Source: Aestuariimicrobium ganziense (GTDB lineage: Bacteria; Actinomycetota; Actinomycetes; Propionibacteriales; Propionibacteriaceae). From it: a stretch of 64,000 nt of DNA. The notes beneath the pieces are model-generated. The model searched no databases. It was not told the origin of the DNA and saw only the letters and a program-made list of their open reading frames with translations. The position numbers were made by a program, and so were the translations under genes. This document shows positions 51,465-59,211 of the stretch, one piece after another (positions within the stretch are counted from its first letter, which is position 1; every line of letters starts with the position of its first letter). Location of the stretch: the NCBI RefSeq assembly GCF_015352975.1, contig NZ_JACYIZ010000002.1, forward strand, positions 62,001 to 126,000. The letters run 5' to 3'.

Positions 51465-52435
51465 GGCCAGCGAGCCGCCAGCGACATCACCCCGAGGGTG
51501 GCCACCAGCCCGGCGAGCAGCGCGTAGGTGACGTAGCGATGGGTGACCTCGACGTAGACCCGCTCGTAGCCCACCGAACGGGCGATCGCCTGGTAGACCT
51601 CCTTGAGTTCCTGGGACGAGGCCGCAGAGAACTTCTTTCCGCCCGACTCACGGGCGACGATGGCCAGCTCGTTGTGGTTGACCGGCACGGCCTGACGCAC
51701 GCCCCGGTCGACCACGTAGCCGTTGGCGGTGCCGTAGGCGATGGTGTAGACGGGCACGCCCTGCTTCTTCGCCTCGCGGGCAGCGGCCTCGGACGAGCGG
51801 CCCATGTTGGTGGCGCCGTCCGACAGCAGCACGATCGCAGCCGGGGGCACGTCATTGGGGTTCTGCGGATCGGGCGGCAGCGTCTTCAACAGGTTCAGCG
51901 ACTGGTAGACACCCTCACCGATCGCGGTGGACGGGGCGTACTGCAACGCGTCGATGGCGCGCTGCACCGAGCCACGGTCGGTCGTGGGTGGCACCATCGG
52001 CCTCGCCGTCCCGGCGAAGCTCACCAGGCCGACGTTGAACCGTGGCGGCAGCAGGGTGGTGAACTCCTTGGCGGCGTCCTGGGCGGCGCGCATCCGGTTG
52101 GGCTTGACGTCCTCGGCCTTCATCGAGATCGACACGTCGATGGCCAGCACCACCGTGGCCCGCTCGCGGGGTACCTCGGCGAAGTCCTTGGGCTTGGCGT
52201 AGGCCACGACCAGCATCGCCATCGCCAGCACGGCCGCACCAACGGCCAGGTGGCGCTTCCACGGCTTGTCCTTGGGGATGACCAGGTCAAGTCGGCTGCC
52301 GGCACGTCGTCCTGAGGTGAACCCGGTGCGGGTGACCAGCGCGAAGTAGAGCACGGCCACGACGGCGACGGCGATCAGCCACCACAGTCGGTTGGGGCTC
52401 AGGAACTCGATCATCGGCACGAGCAGCGCGGTCAT
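51461..52435 (-). CDS. VWA-domain membrane protein (BatA-like), second copy
   Basis: 324 aa. Helices near the N-terminus (LWWLIAVAVVAVLYFALV; LAVGAAVLAMAMLVVAY) and one at the C-terminus (VTYALLAGLVATLGVMSLAA) flank a von Willebrand A domain with an intact MIDAS site (DVSISMKAED, TDRGS, LLSDGATN). Such proteins act with MoxR ATPases as metal-dependent adhesion or chaperone modules at the membrane. The ATG at 52435 overlaps the upstream VWA stop (ATGA). It is clearly paralogous to its neighbour. Confidence 0.9.
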   Translation of the reverse strand: MTALLVPMIEFLSPNRLWWLIAVAVVAVLYFALVTRTGFTSGRRAGSRLDLVIPKDKPWKRHLAVGAAVLAMAMLVVAYAKPKDFAEVPRERATVVLAIDVSISMKAEDVKPNRMRAAQDAAKEFTTLLPPRFNVGLVSFAGTARPMVPPTTDRGSVQRAIDALQYAPSTAIGEGVYQSLNLLKTLPPDPQNPNDVPPAAIVLLSDGATNMGRSSEAAAREAKKQGVPVYTIAYGTANGYVVDRGVRQAVPVNHNELAIVARESGGKKFSAASSQELKEVYQAIARSVGYERVYVEVTHRYVTYALLAGLVATLGVMSLAARWP

Positions 52436-53439
52436 GAGGGCCACCTCGCTGCCATCGACACCGCACCGAGTGCCGCGATCACCGCGAAGGCGAAGGCGTA
52501 GAACGCCCACTGGGCGGTGATCTCCTTCTTGACCTCCTCGAAGCCGACCTCGCCGCGCACGTCCTTGTAGACGCTGGTCAGGTCCTTCGCGCTGTCGGCG
52601 GTCCACGCCTTGGCGTCGGTGGTCTGGGCGATCTGGGCCAGCCCGGCCTTGTCGGGCGCCACCCGCTCGCGCTTGCCGTCGAGGTCGACGTAGCCGGTCT
52701 CGGTGCCGTAGGCGATCGTGTAGACCTTGACGTTCTGCTCCTTGGCCTTTCGGGCGGCCTCCAGGGGCGACCCGCCCTCGGTGTTCTGGCCGTCCGACAG
52801 CAGCACCATCACCGCGGGGGCGGGTTTGTCGTCCGGTCCGGGCGGGGCCAGTGTGATCGCCTGCAGACCCTCGTCAATCGCGGTGCCGATCGCGGTCGCG
52901 TCCTGCAGTTCGAGCCCGGCGATCACTCGCTGGGCCGCACCACGGTCGGTGCTGGGTGGCAGCCGGGTCTCGGGCTTGCCCGACAGGGCGACCACAGCCA
53001 CGTTGAAGTCGGGTGGCAGTTGCAGGATGAACTCGGTGGCGGCCTTCTTCGCGGCACTGAGCCGGTCGGGGCTGACGTCCTTGGCCTGCATCGAGTGCGA
53101 CACGTCGATCACCACGACGACCGTGGCCCGCGCGCGGGCCACCTTCTCGACGCCCTCAGGACGTGCCCAGGCGAACACCAGCGCGACCAGCGACAGCAAG
53201 GTCGCAGCCACGGCCACGTGGCGCCGCCAACTTGACTGCTTGGGCAGCACCCGGCCGAGCACGCCGGTGTTGGTGAAGCGCATGCCGGTCAGGTGCTTGC
53301 GCCGCAACACCCAGATGTAGGCGGCCACCAGCAAGGGCACGACCAGCAGCGTCCACAGCCTCTGCTCGTCGCTGAACGACGGCAGGAAGCCCAGGATCAT
53401 CGGGTGCAGGGTCAGCGGGTGCAGCGTGGTCGACGTCAT
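52432..53439 (-). CDS. VWA-domain membrane protein (BatA-like), first copy
   Basis: 335 aa with two N-terminal helices (LWTLLVVPLLVAAYIWVL; VAVAATLLSLVALVFAW), a VWA domain with MIDAS DVSHSMQAKD, TDRGA and LLSDGQNTEGG, and a C-terminal helix (YAFAFAVIAALGAVSMAA). It shares layout and the stretch VYTIAYGT with the next gene, so the pair arose by duplication. Its ATG overlaps the DUF58 stop by 4 bases. Confidence 0.9.
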   Translation of the reverse strand: MTSTTLHPLTLHPMILGFLPSFSDEQRLWTLLVVPLLVAAYIWVLRRKHLTGMRFTNTGVLGRVLPKQSSWRRHVAVAATLLSLVALVFAWARPEGVEKVARARATVVVVIDVSHSMQAKDVSPDRLSAAKKAATEFILQLPPDFNVAVVALSGKPETRLPPSTDRGAAQRVIAGLELQDATAIGTAIDEGLQAITLAPPGPDDKPAPAVMVLLSDGQNTEGGSPLEAARKAKEQNVKVYTIAYGTETGYVDLDGKRERVAPDKAGLAQIAQTTDAKAWTADSAKDLTSVYKDVRGEVGFEEVKKEITAQWAFYAFAFAVIAALGAVSMAARWPS

Positions 53440-54521
53440 CGGCTCACTCCCTGGGGCGGGGCGTGAAGCATGCTGGCCACCCGCCGGTACCCCAAGACGA
53501 ATCGGGCAATGTCCTGCACCCAGTCTCTGTCGGTGCGCAACTGGATGTGTCCGCAGCCCGAGCGGCGCAGGGCGATCTTGATGCGTTCGCGCTGCGCGGT
53601 GGTGGCCGCGTTCATCCGTTCCCGGGCGGCGTTGTCACTGGTGTTGACGTAGCGGGCGAAGTCGGTCTCGGGGTCCTTGATCAGCATCTCGCCGACATCG
53701 GGGAAGTCGAGTTCGTGGGAGTCGACGACCTCGATGCACAGCACCTGGTTGCGCACCGCGAGCCGGCGCAGTGGCCGCTCCCACTCGGTCTCGACGTTGG
53801 GGTCGAGTTCGTCCTCGCCGGGGGTGAGGAAGTCCGAGACCACCACGCGCATTCCGCGTCGGCGCTGGGTGCGCACCAACTGCTCGATGCCTGCGGCCAA
53901 CGTCATCGACCCGGGCGCGTGGTCGGGGACGATCGGCTCGTCCAGCATGGTGCGCAGCAACCCGTACAGCGCGGTCCGACCCGATCGGGCGGGCAGGCGC
54001 CGGATGGAGTCCTGGCGCATGATCATGCCGCCGAAGCGGTCGCCCATCTTCTGGGACAGGAAGCCGATGGTGGCGATGGCGGCGATGCCCAGGTCACGCT
54101 TGGTGACGCCCTCGGTGCCCCAGTTCATCGAGGGGGTGGCGTCGAGCAGGGCCCAGACCTCGAGTTCGCGGTCGGCGATCGTGTCTCGCACGTGCGGGAC
54201 GGTCGTCCTCGCCGTCACCGCCCAGTCCATCCGACGCACGTCGTCCTGGCCGGGTTGGTACTGGCGGGCGTCGTTGGTGTCGGATCCGGGGCCGGGCAGC
54301 AGACCCATGTGGTCGCCGTGCAGGAACCCCTCGAGGCGTCGGACGACGGTCAGTTCGAGCCGACGCAGCGCCGCCTCGGGCGCCAGCTTGCTGAGCGGCA
54401 CCGAGGGCCCGGTCGGGGGCCTGAGCACGGTCTCGGCGACGCCGACGTCAGGCCGGGCACGCCCCAGGAACCCCTGCTGCTGGCCCGTCGGTGGGGCGAA
54501 GTCGGGTGGGGGTTGTGTCAT
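53436..54521 (-). CDS. DUF58 protein of the MoxR-VWA operon
   Basis: 361 aa. The DUF58 core is DARQYQPGQDDVRRMDWAVT, then TVPHVRDTIADRELEVWALL and DATPSMNWGTEGVTKRD, a degenerate VWA-like fold, then GMRVVVSDFL. DUF58 proteins are regular partners of MoxR ATPases. The N-terminus is Pro-rich. ATG 54521 (MTQPPPDF) lies 5 bases after the moxR stop; the frame is open further upstream inside moxR. Confidence 0.88.
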   Translation of the reverse strand: MTQPPPDFAPPTGQQQGFLGRARPDVGVAETVLRPPTGPSVPLSKLAPEAALRRLELTVVRRLEGFLHGDHMGLLPGPGSDTNDARQYQPGQDDVRRMDWAVTARTTVPHVRDTIADRELEVWALLDATPSMNWGTEGVTKRDLGIAAIATIGFLSQKMGDRFGGMIMRQDSIRRLPARSGRTALYGLLRTMLDEPIVPDHAPGSMTLAAGIEQLVRTQRRRGMRVVVSDFLTPGEDELDPNVETEWERPLRRLAVRNQVLCIEVVDSHELDFPDVGEMLIKDPETDFARYVNTSDNAARERMNAATTAQRERIKIALRRSGCGHIQLRTDRDWVQDIARFVLGYRRVASMLHAPPQGVSR

Positions 54522-54526
54522 GGCAC

Positions 54527-55591
54527 TCAGTTGCGGAACTCGGGGCTGTGCCGGTGCTGGCCGTGCTGGGCCTGGCGCTGCTGGGCGTTCCACACCGGTG
54601 TGGGCGGGGGCACCATGGCCAGGATGCGCTCGACCACCTGCGCGGGCTGGATGTTGTCGGCCACGGCGTCGAAGCCGAGCACCAGGCGGTGGGCCATCAC
54701 GTCCTTGGCGACAGCCTGCACGTCGGTGGGCAGCACGTAGTCGCGGCCGTGGATCAGGGCGAGCGCCCGGGCGGCCGAGACCAGGCCGAGGGTGGCGCGC
54801 GGGGAGTTGCCGATCTGGATGACCGAGGTGAGGTCGGGCATGCCGAACTCACCGGGGGTGCGGGTGGCCAGCACCAGGCGGACGATGTACTCGGCGACCA
54901 GGTTGTGCACGAACACGTTCGAGGCCATGTCCTGCAGCGCGATCACCACGTCGGGGTTGAGCACCGGCTGCGCTTCCGGCGGCCGCACGCTCATCCGGCG
55001 CAGGATCTCGAACTCCTCGTTGCCGCGCGGGTAGGGCACGTCGACCTTGAGCAGGAAGCGGTCACGCTGGGCCTCGGGCAGCGGGTAGACGCCCTCGGAC
55101 TCGACCGGGTTCTGGGTGGCGATCACGATGAACGGCTTGTGCGCGGGATAGGTGACGCCGGCGATCGAGACCTGCTTCTCGGCCATCAGCTCGAGCATGG
55201 CCGACTGCACCTTCGCAGGCGCACGGTTGATCTCGTCGGCCAGCACGAAGTTCACGAACACCGGGCCGAGCTCGATGTCGAACTCCTCCTTGGTGGCCGA
55301 GTAGATCCGGGTGCCGACGATGTCGGAGGGCACCAGGTCGGGGGTGAACTGCACGCGCGAGAAGGTGCCGCCGACCACGGTGGCGAACGAGCGCACCGCG
55401 AGGGTCTTGGCGACGCCGGGCACACCCTCGAGCAGGATGTGGCCCTTGGCCAGCAGGCCGACCATCAGCTGCTCGACCATGTGCTCCTGGCCGACGATGA
55501 CCCGCTGCACCTGGCCGATCGCCTCACCCAGCAGCCTGGCTGCGTCCTGGGTGGTGGTCGGGGCCTGGGGGTTCGCCGCGGTTGTGCTCAC
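54527..55591 (-). CDS. MoxR-family AAA+ ATPase
   Basis: 354 aa. Walker A region LEGVPGVAKTLAVRSFA, Walker B FVLADEINRAPAKVQSAMLE, sensor VIATQNPVESEGVYPLPEAQ followed by DRFLLKVDV. MoxR ATPases remodel or activate metalloproteins or envelope complexes together with VWA proteins. GTG 55591 (VSTTAANPQ) has AGGAG 7 bases upstream. It heads the five-gene chain moxR-DUF58-VWA-VWA-yggS. It is divergent from the Ser-Gln-repeat membrane protein, with 158 bases between. Confidence 0.95.
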   Translation of the reverse strand: MSTTAANPQAPTTTQDAARLLGEAIGQVQRVIVGQEHMVEQLMVGLLAKGHILLEGVPGVAKTLAVRSFATVVGGTFSRVQFTPDLVPSDIVGTRIYSATKEEFDIELGPVFVNFVLADEINRAPAKVQSAMLELMAEKQVSIAGVTYPAHKPFIVIATQNPVESEGVYPLPEAQRDRFLLKVDVPYPRGNEEFEILRRMSVRPPEAQPVLNPDVVIALQDMASNVFVHNLVAEYIVRLVLATRTPGEFGMPDLTSVIQIGNSPRATLGLVSAARALALIHGRDYVLPTDVQAVAKDVMAHRLVLGFDAVADNIQPAQVVERILAMVPPPTPVWNAQQRQAQHGQHRHSPEFRN

Positions 55592-55749
55592 TCGAGTACT
55601 CCTGGTCAGGGGCCGGTGGTGTCGCCACCACACGGTGACAGACCTGTTTTCAACCTTAGCGCCCCCGGTGGCCACCGGCCCCGGCGTCGTCGCGCGGTCG
55701 GGTGGCGACACTCTTGGTCTGGGCTGGCGATGTGGTGAGATGGACAGTG

Positions 55750-56754
55750 ATGTCCGATCCCACGCCACCAGTTGTGCCGCCGATGGGCGGCCCGGCGGTC
55801 TTCCCGGTCCCCCTGACCACCGACGACCCGCCGCGCATCGGTGACTTCTGGTTGGACGCGCGCCTGGTGGCCGGCCCCAGCGGGGTCGGCTACCTGGGCC
55901 ATGACCCGGACGACACCCCGGTGATGCTGCTGCACCTCAACGACGGTGCTGCCCGCGACGCCGCCGCCCGTGACCGTCTGGCCGGTGAGGTGAACAAGTT
56001 GCACCTCGACACCGTCGTCGCCCGCGGTGGGCAGGGTCAGGACGAGGGGCGACTGGCGGCCCTGTACCGCAGCGAGGACGACGACCCGGTGGGGCCGGAC
56101 GCGCAGCCGTTGGCCCCGTGGGTGGCCCTGGCCTACGACGGGTCGCCGGCCGCGGTGGCCGAGGCGGAGCGGATCCTGCGTGAGGTCGACCTGTCGCGGT
56201 TGGGTCCGCTGGGTGCGCCGAAGGGCCCTGCCTACGAGATGCACTGGTACACCTCGACCAAGCCGGGCACCAGCCGGTTGTGGCCCTTGCCGTGGCCGGG
56301 ACGAAGGGACCGGGCGGGGTGGGTGACCATCCTCGCCTCCGGAGTGCTGATGATCCTGATGACGTTGGTCGCGCTGCTGATCGTCGTCCTGATCTTCCAG
56401 AACAGTCCACCGCAGCCACCGCCCCCGCCGGTGCCGACCGACGGCAGCGGGACTCCCCCGCCCAGCCAGCAGTCACAGAGCCAGAGCCAATCCCAGAGCC
56501 AGTCGCAGTCTCAGAGCCAGAGCCAATCCCAGAGCCAGTCGCAGTCTCAGAGCCAGAGCCAATCCCAGAGCCAATCCCAGAGCCAGTCGCAGTCTCAGAG
56601 CCCGAGCCCGTCACAGAGTGGTTCTGAGTCCGAGAGCCCGTCTCCCAGCGATGGGGACGCCTCGCCGACGAAGACGCCCAGCATGGAGAGCCCCGACCCG
56701 TCGGGCACCGACTCGGGCGGTGGAGGCTCGCCCACACCCAACCGGAGGTTGTGA
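55750..56754 (+). CDS. Membrane protein with kinase-N-lobe-like domain and Ser-Gln repeat tail
   Basis: 334 aa. The cytoplasmic N-terminus (about 30-150: IGDFWLDARLVAGPSGVGYL, GHDPDDTPVMLLHLND, then APWVALAYDGS) recalls the N-lobe of a Ser/Thr kinase without the catalytic half, so at most a pseudokinase; this is inference. One membrane helix (about 191-220) follows a basic stretch (PGRRDRAG). The outside tail is Pro-rich, then about 20 SQ dipeptides (243-282), then Ser/Pro/Asp-rich. The TGA overlaps the HAD gene ATG. It is divergent from moxR and may be functionally tied to it. Confidence 0.72.
   Translation: MSDPTPPVVPPMGGPAVFPVPLTTDDPPRIGDFWLDARLVAGPSGVGYLGHDPDDTPVMLLHLNDGAARDAAARDRLAGEVNKLHLDTVVARGGQGQDEGRLAALYRSEDDDPVGPDAQPLAPWVALAYDGSPAAVAEAERILREVDLSRLGPLGAPKGPAYEMHWYTSTKPGTSRLWPLPWPGRRDRAGWVTILASGVLMILMTLVALLIVVLIFQNSPPQPPPPPVPTDGSGTPPPSQQSQSQSQSQSQSQSQSQSQSQSQSQSQSQSQSQSQSQSQSQSQSPSPSQSGSESESPSPSDGDASPTKTPSMESPDPSGTDSGGGGSPTPNRRL
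56476..56595 (+). repeat. Tandem repeats encoding poly-(Ser-Gln)
   Basis: Two exact 36-bp units (56476-56511, 56512-56547) and one 48-bp variant (56548-56595) are built from hexamers such as CAGAGC and CAATCC. All units keep frame, so copy-number change alters tail length by multiples of two residues. Confidence 0.92.
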
Positions 56755-57557
56755 TGGCACGTCCCCGGCTGCTGGCCACCGACCTCGACGGCACCTTCCT
56801 CGACAGTCGGGGCCGGATCTCGTCCGAGAACGAGGCCGCCTTCCGTCGTGCGGCCGACGAGGGTGTCCACCTGGTGGTGGCCACCGGGCGTCCGTGGCGG
56901 TGGTTGAGCGTGCTCGAACCGTTGCACGACCTCGACCTGCACGTGCTGGCGAGCAATGGTGCGGTCCGCTACGACCTCGCCGACGACAGGGTGACCAGCC
57001 ACGATCCGATGGACGTCGAGGTGATCCGTGAGGTGGTCGACGACCTGCGCGGGGCGGTACCGGGACTGGGTTTCGCCCTGGAGCACGTCGACGGCTGGTC
57101 GTGCGACGAGGCCTACACCGTCGACCACCACGAGGTGGAGCCGGTGCCCTTCGTCGGCCCGATCGAGGAAGGGCTGCAACGAGCGCCCGCGGTGAAGCTG
57201 CTGGTGCGCAGCCAGACCATCGCCAGCGACGCCCTCGCCGACCTGATCACGCCGGTGGTCGGTGACCGGCTGAACCCGACCTGGTCGTTCGTGGTGGCCA
57301 AGGGCCTGATCGAGATCAGCAGCCCCGGCATCAGCAAGGCCAGTGGGTTGCGCCGACTGATGGACGACCTGTCGGTCTCGCCCGACGACTCGGCGGCCTT
57401 CGGTGACATGCCCAACGACATCGCGATGCTGCAGATGGTGGGCAGGCCCTTCGCGATGGCCAATGCGCACCCCTCGGTGCTCGACCTCGGCTTCCCGGTG
57501 GCCGGCCACCACGACGAGTCGGGGGTGGGCAGGACGGTCCAGGCCCTGCTCGACTAG
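56754..57557 (+). CDS. HAD-superfamily Cof-type phosphatase
   Basis: 267 aa. Motif I LLATDLDGTFLDS, motif II VVATGRPW, motif III region KGLIEISSPGISKASGLR, motif IV AFGDMPNDIAMLQMVG. Cof-type cap between motifs II and III. Expected to dephosphorylate sugar phosphates or phosphorylated cofactors. ATG 56754 shares its A with the TGA of the upstream gene, so translation is coupled. Confidence 0.93.
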   Translation: MARPRLLATDLDGTFLDSRGRISSENEAAFRRAADEGVHLVVATGRPWRWLSVLEPLHDLDLHVLASNGAVRYDLADDRVTSHDPMDVEVIREVVDDLRGAVPGLGFALEHVDGWSCDEAYTVDHHEVEPVPFVGPIEEGLQRAPAVKLLVRSQTIASDALADLITPVVGDRLNPTWSFVVAKGLIEISSPGISKASGLRRLMDDLSVSPDDSAAFGDMPNDIAMLQMVGRPFAMANAHPSVLDLGFPVAGHHDESGVGRTVQALLD

Positions 57558-57569
57558 GCTGCCCGACTG

Positions 57570-57646
57570 GGGGCGTTAGCTCAGCAGGTCAGAGCAGAGG
57601 ACTCATAATCCTTCGGTCGCGGGTTCGAGCCCCGCACGCCCCACCA
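57570..57646 (+). tRNA. tRNA with CAT anticodon, probably elongator tRNA-Met
   Basis: Cloverleaf: acceptor GGGGCGT/ACGCCCC, D-arm GCTC/GAGC, anticodon stem GAGGA/TCCTT (with one G-T pair) around CTCATAA, T-arm GCGGG/CCCGC with TTCGAGC, discriminator A and encoded CCA. CAT could also be a lysidine-modified tRNA-Ile; the sequence alone does not settle this. It is not an initiator type. Confidence 0.92.
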
Positions 57647-57713
57647 ACTCCCGCTGGGAAAGCGTGTTCCGCGCCACTCCGTGGGAGGTCTCGCCCAAAG
57701 CCGTGGGGTCCGT

Positions 57714-57719
57714 TACGGT
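57714..57719 (+). promoter_or_regulatory. -10 box TACGGT before the 28-codon ORF
   Basis: TACGGT followed by seven bases and the ATG at 57727, the same arrangement as at the other putative leaderless genes in this window. Confidence 0.4.
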
Positions 57720-57726
57720 CGGGTGG

Positions 57727-57813
57727 ATGAACGGTCACTACATCCCCAGTTCGCCCTGCACCGACGGCTGCACCTACTGCCAGCTGCTCAAGGAGTCACC
57801 GCAGGTGCCCTGA
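57727..57813 (+). CDS. 28-residue Cys-rich micro-ORF (CxxxCxxC)
   Basis: ATG at 57727 to TGA at 57811-57813 encodes 28 residues containing SPCTDGCTYCQLLKESPQ. The C-x3-C-x2-C spacing is that of radical-SAM and some zinc or Fe-S sites, but the peptide is far too short for an enzyme. A TACGGT box 7 bases upstream fits a leaderless transcript. It lies between tRNA-Met and the oxidoreductase gene, with no overlap with either. It could be a real small protein, a leader peptide (two Cys codons close together) or chance; I do not recognise it. Confidence 0.35.
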   Translation: MNGHYIPSSPCTDGCTYCQLLKESPQVP

Positions 57814-57958
57814 GCCGCTCCGGCACGACGCCGTGCCAACGTGAACGAACGCTCAGAAACGGCCGATCCGCCGCGCGGCGGAGCCCACTGCTGTGGCAGG
57901 CTAGTCGGAGCGTGCGACACGCTCCACAGACCACCCACTTCTGCCAGGGGAACACACC

Positions 57959-59041
57959 ATGAAGCACTCGGTCCTCATCGTCGGTTACGGCACGATGGGC
58001 ATCGTCCACACCAAGAAGCTCTCGGCCATGCCGGACGTCACCGTCAAGGGAGCGGTCGACATCGACCCGCGGGCCCTTGACGAGGTGCGCGCCGCTGGAA
58101 TGGTGGCCTACGAGAGCCTGGAAGAGGGTCTGGCCGACCCCGAGATCGACCTGGTGGTCATCTCGACCCCCAACGAGGCCCACAAGCCGATCGCCCTGGC
58201 CGCGCTGGCTGCCGGCAAGAACGTGATGACCGAGAAGCCGGCCATGCTCGACTCGGCCGAACTGGAAGAGGTCATCGAGGCTGCCAAGGCGTCCGGCAAG
58301 GTCTTCACCGTGCACCAGAACCGTCGCTGGGACGAGGACTACCTGGTGATGAAGAAGCTCTACGACGAGCAGACCATGGGCCCGGTGACCTACATCGAGT
58401 CGCGGATCGACGGTTCGCGCGGCATCCCCGGTGACTGGCGTCGCGATCCCGAGCGCGGCGGTGGCATGGTGCTGGACTGGGGCGTGCACCTGGTCGACCG
58501 CCTGCTGCTGATGGTGCCCTCGCCCGTGACCCGGGTGTTCGCCCGCTACTCCTACGCCAAGGGCCTGCCCGTCGAGGACGGCTTCCGCATCCAGATGTCG
58601 TACGCCAATGGCGTCGAGGCGCTCGCCGTGTGCACCACCAACAACTTCATCGGCCTGCCCAAGTTCCACATGGAGGCCGTGCACGGCACCGCCCAGATCG
58701 AGGACTGGCAGATGAACGGCAAGATCGTGCGCCTGTTCGACAAGGAGAACGACGCCGACGCCACGCCGATCCTGGCCGGCCAGGGCATGACCAAGACCAT
58801 GGCCCCCCGCCTGATCGACTACGCCGAGCGCGCCAAGGTGCAGGACAACGTCGAGATCCTGTCGATCCCGCGCATCGAGACCGGCATGGACGAGTTCTAC
58901 GACAACCTGATCGCCTCGATCGAGGGGCGCGAGGAGCCGGTCGTCCAGGTCGACAGCGTGCTGCGCTGCCTGCGCGTGCTCGAGGCCGCCCGCCAGTCGC
59001 ACGAGACCGGCGAGGCGATCGCCTTCGAGTCCGCCGACTGA
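57959..59041 (+). CDS. Gfo/Idh/MocA-family NAD(P)-dependent oxidoreductase
   Basis: 360 aa. N-terminal Rossmann fold (VLIVGYGTMGIVHTKKL, then VDIDPRA), the family signature NVMTEKPAML (EKP), and a C-terminal domain with DPERGGGMVLDWGVHLVDRL, where the His is the likely catalytic residue. Such enzymes oxidise or reduce sugars, inositols and related compounds; the substrate is not determinable. AGGGGA lies 7 bases before the ATG. A strong terminator follows. Confidence 0.93.
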   Translation: MKHSVLIVGYGTMGIVHTKKLSAMPDVTVKGAVDIDPRALDEVRAAGMVAYESLEEGLADPEIDLVVISTPNEAHKPIALAALAAGKNVMTEKPAMLDSAELEEVIEAAKASGKVFTVHQNRRWDEDYLVMKKLYDEQTMGPVTYIESRIDGSRGIPGDWRRDPERGGGMVLDWGVHLVDRLLLMVPSPVTRVFARYSYAKGLPVEDGFRIQMSYANGVEALAVCTTNNFIGLPKFHMEAVHGTAQIEDWQMNGKIVRLFDKENDADATPILAGQGMTKTMAPRLIDYAERAKVQDNVEILSIPRIETGMDEFYDNLIASIEGREEPVVQVDSVLRCLRVLEAARQSHETGEAIAFESAD

Positions 59042-59063
59042 CCCACTGCGCAGAAACACCGAC

Positions 59064-59095
59064 TGTGGCCCGTCCCTGAGGGACGGGCCACATTT
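59064..59095 (+). terminator. Terminator after the Gfo/Idh oxidoreductase gene
   Basis: TGTGGCCCGTCCC pairs perfectly with GGGACGGGCCACA (13 bp) around a 3-base loop, followed by a short T-run (TTTCGTT), 22 bases after the stop. Confidence 0.88.
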
Positions 59096-59211
59096 CGTTA
59101 CTTCTCTCAGGACAAGGGTCACGTGTGTCGTGACAACCGGAAACCCTCGCTTGACGTGTCATGGACAAACGTCGCCCAGCCCGGTCGGGCTGCGAGGAGA
59201 GAAGGCCCGCC

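Larger units (their letters stand above)
57647..57958 (+). other. 312-base gap between tRNA-Met and the Gfo/Idh gene
   Basis: The only interpretable elements are a TACGGT box with a 28-codon ORF (57714-57813). The 3' half (57814-57958) contains AGGGGA before the downstream start and no further gene that I can support. Confidence 0.5.

Noticed and set aside
56476..56595. Ser-Gln repeats considered as a sequencing or assembly artefact
   Set aside because: The units keep frame and join smoothly to flanking coding sequence, and the downstream gene is translationally coupled; copy number may still be imprecise.
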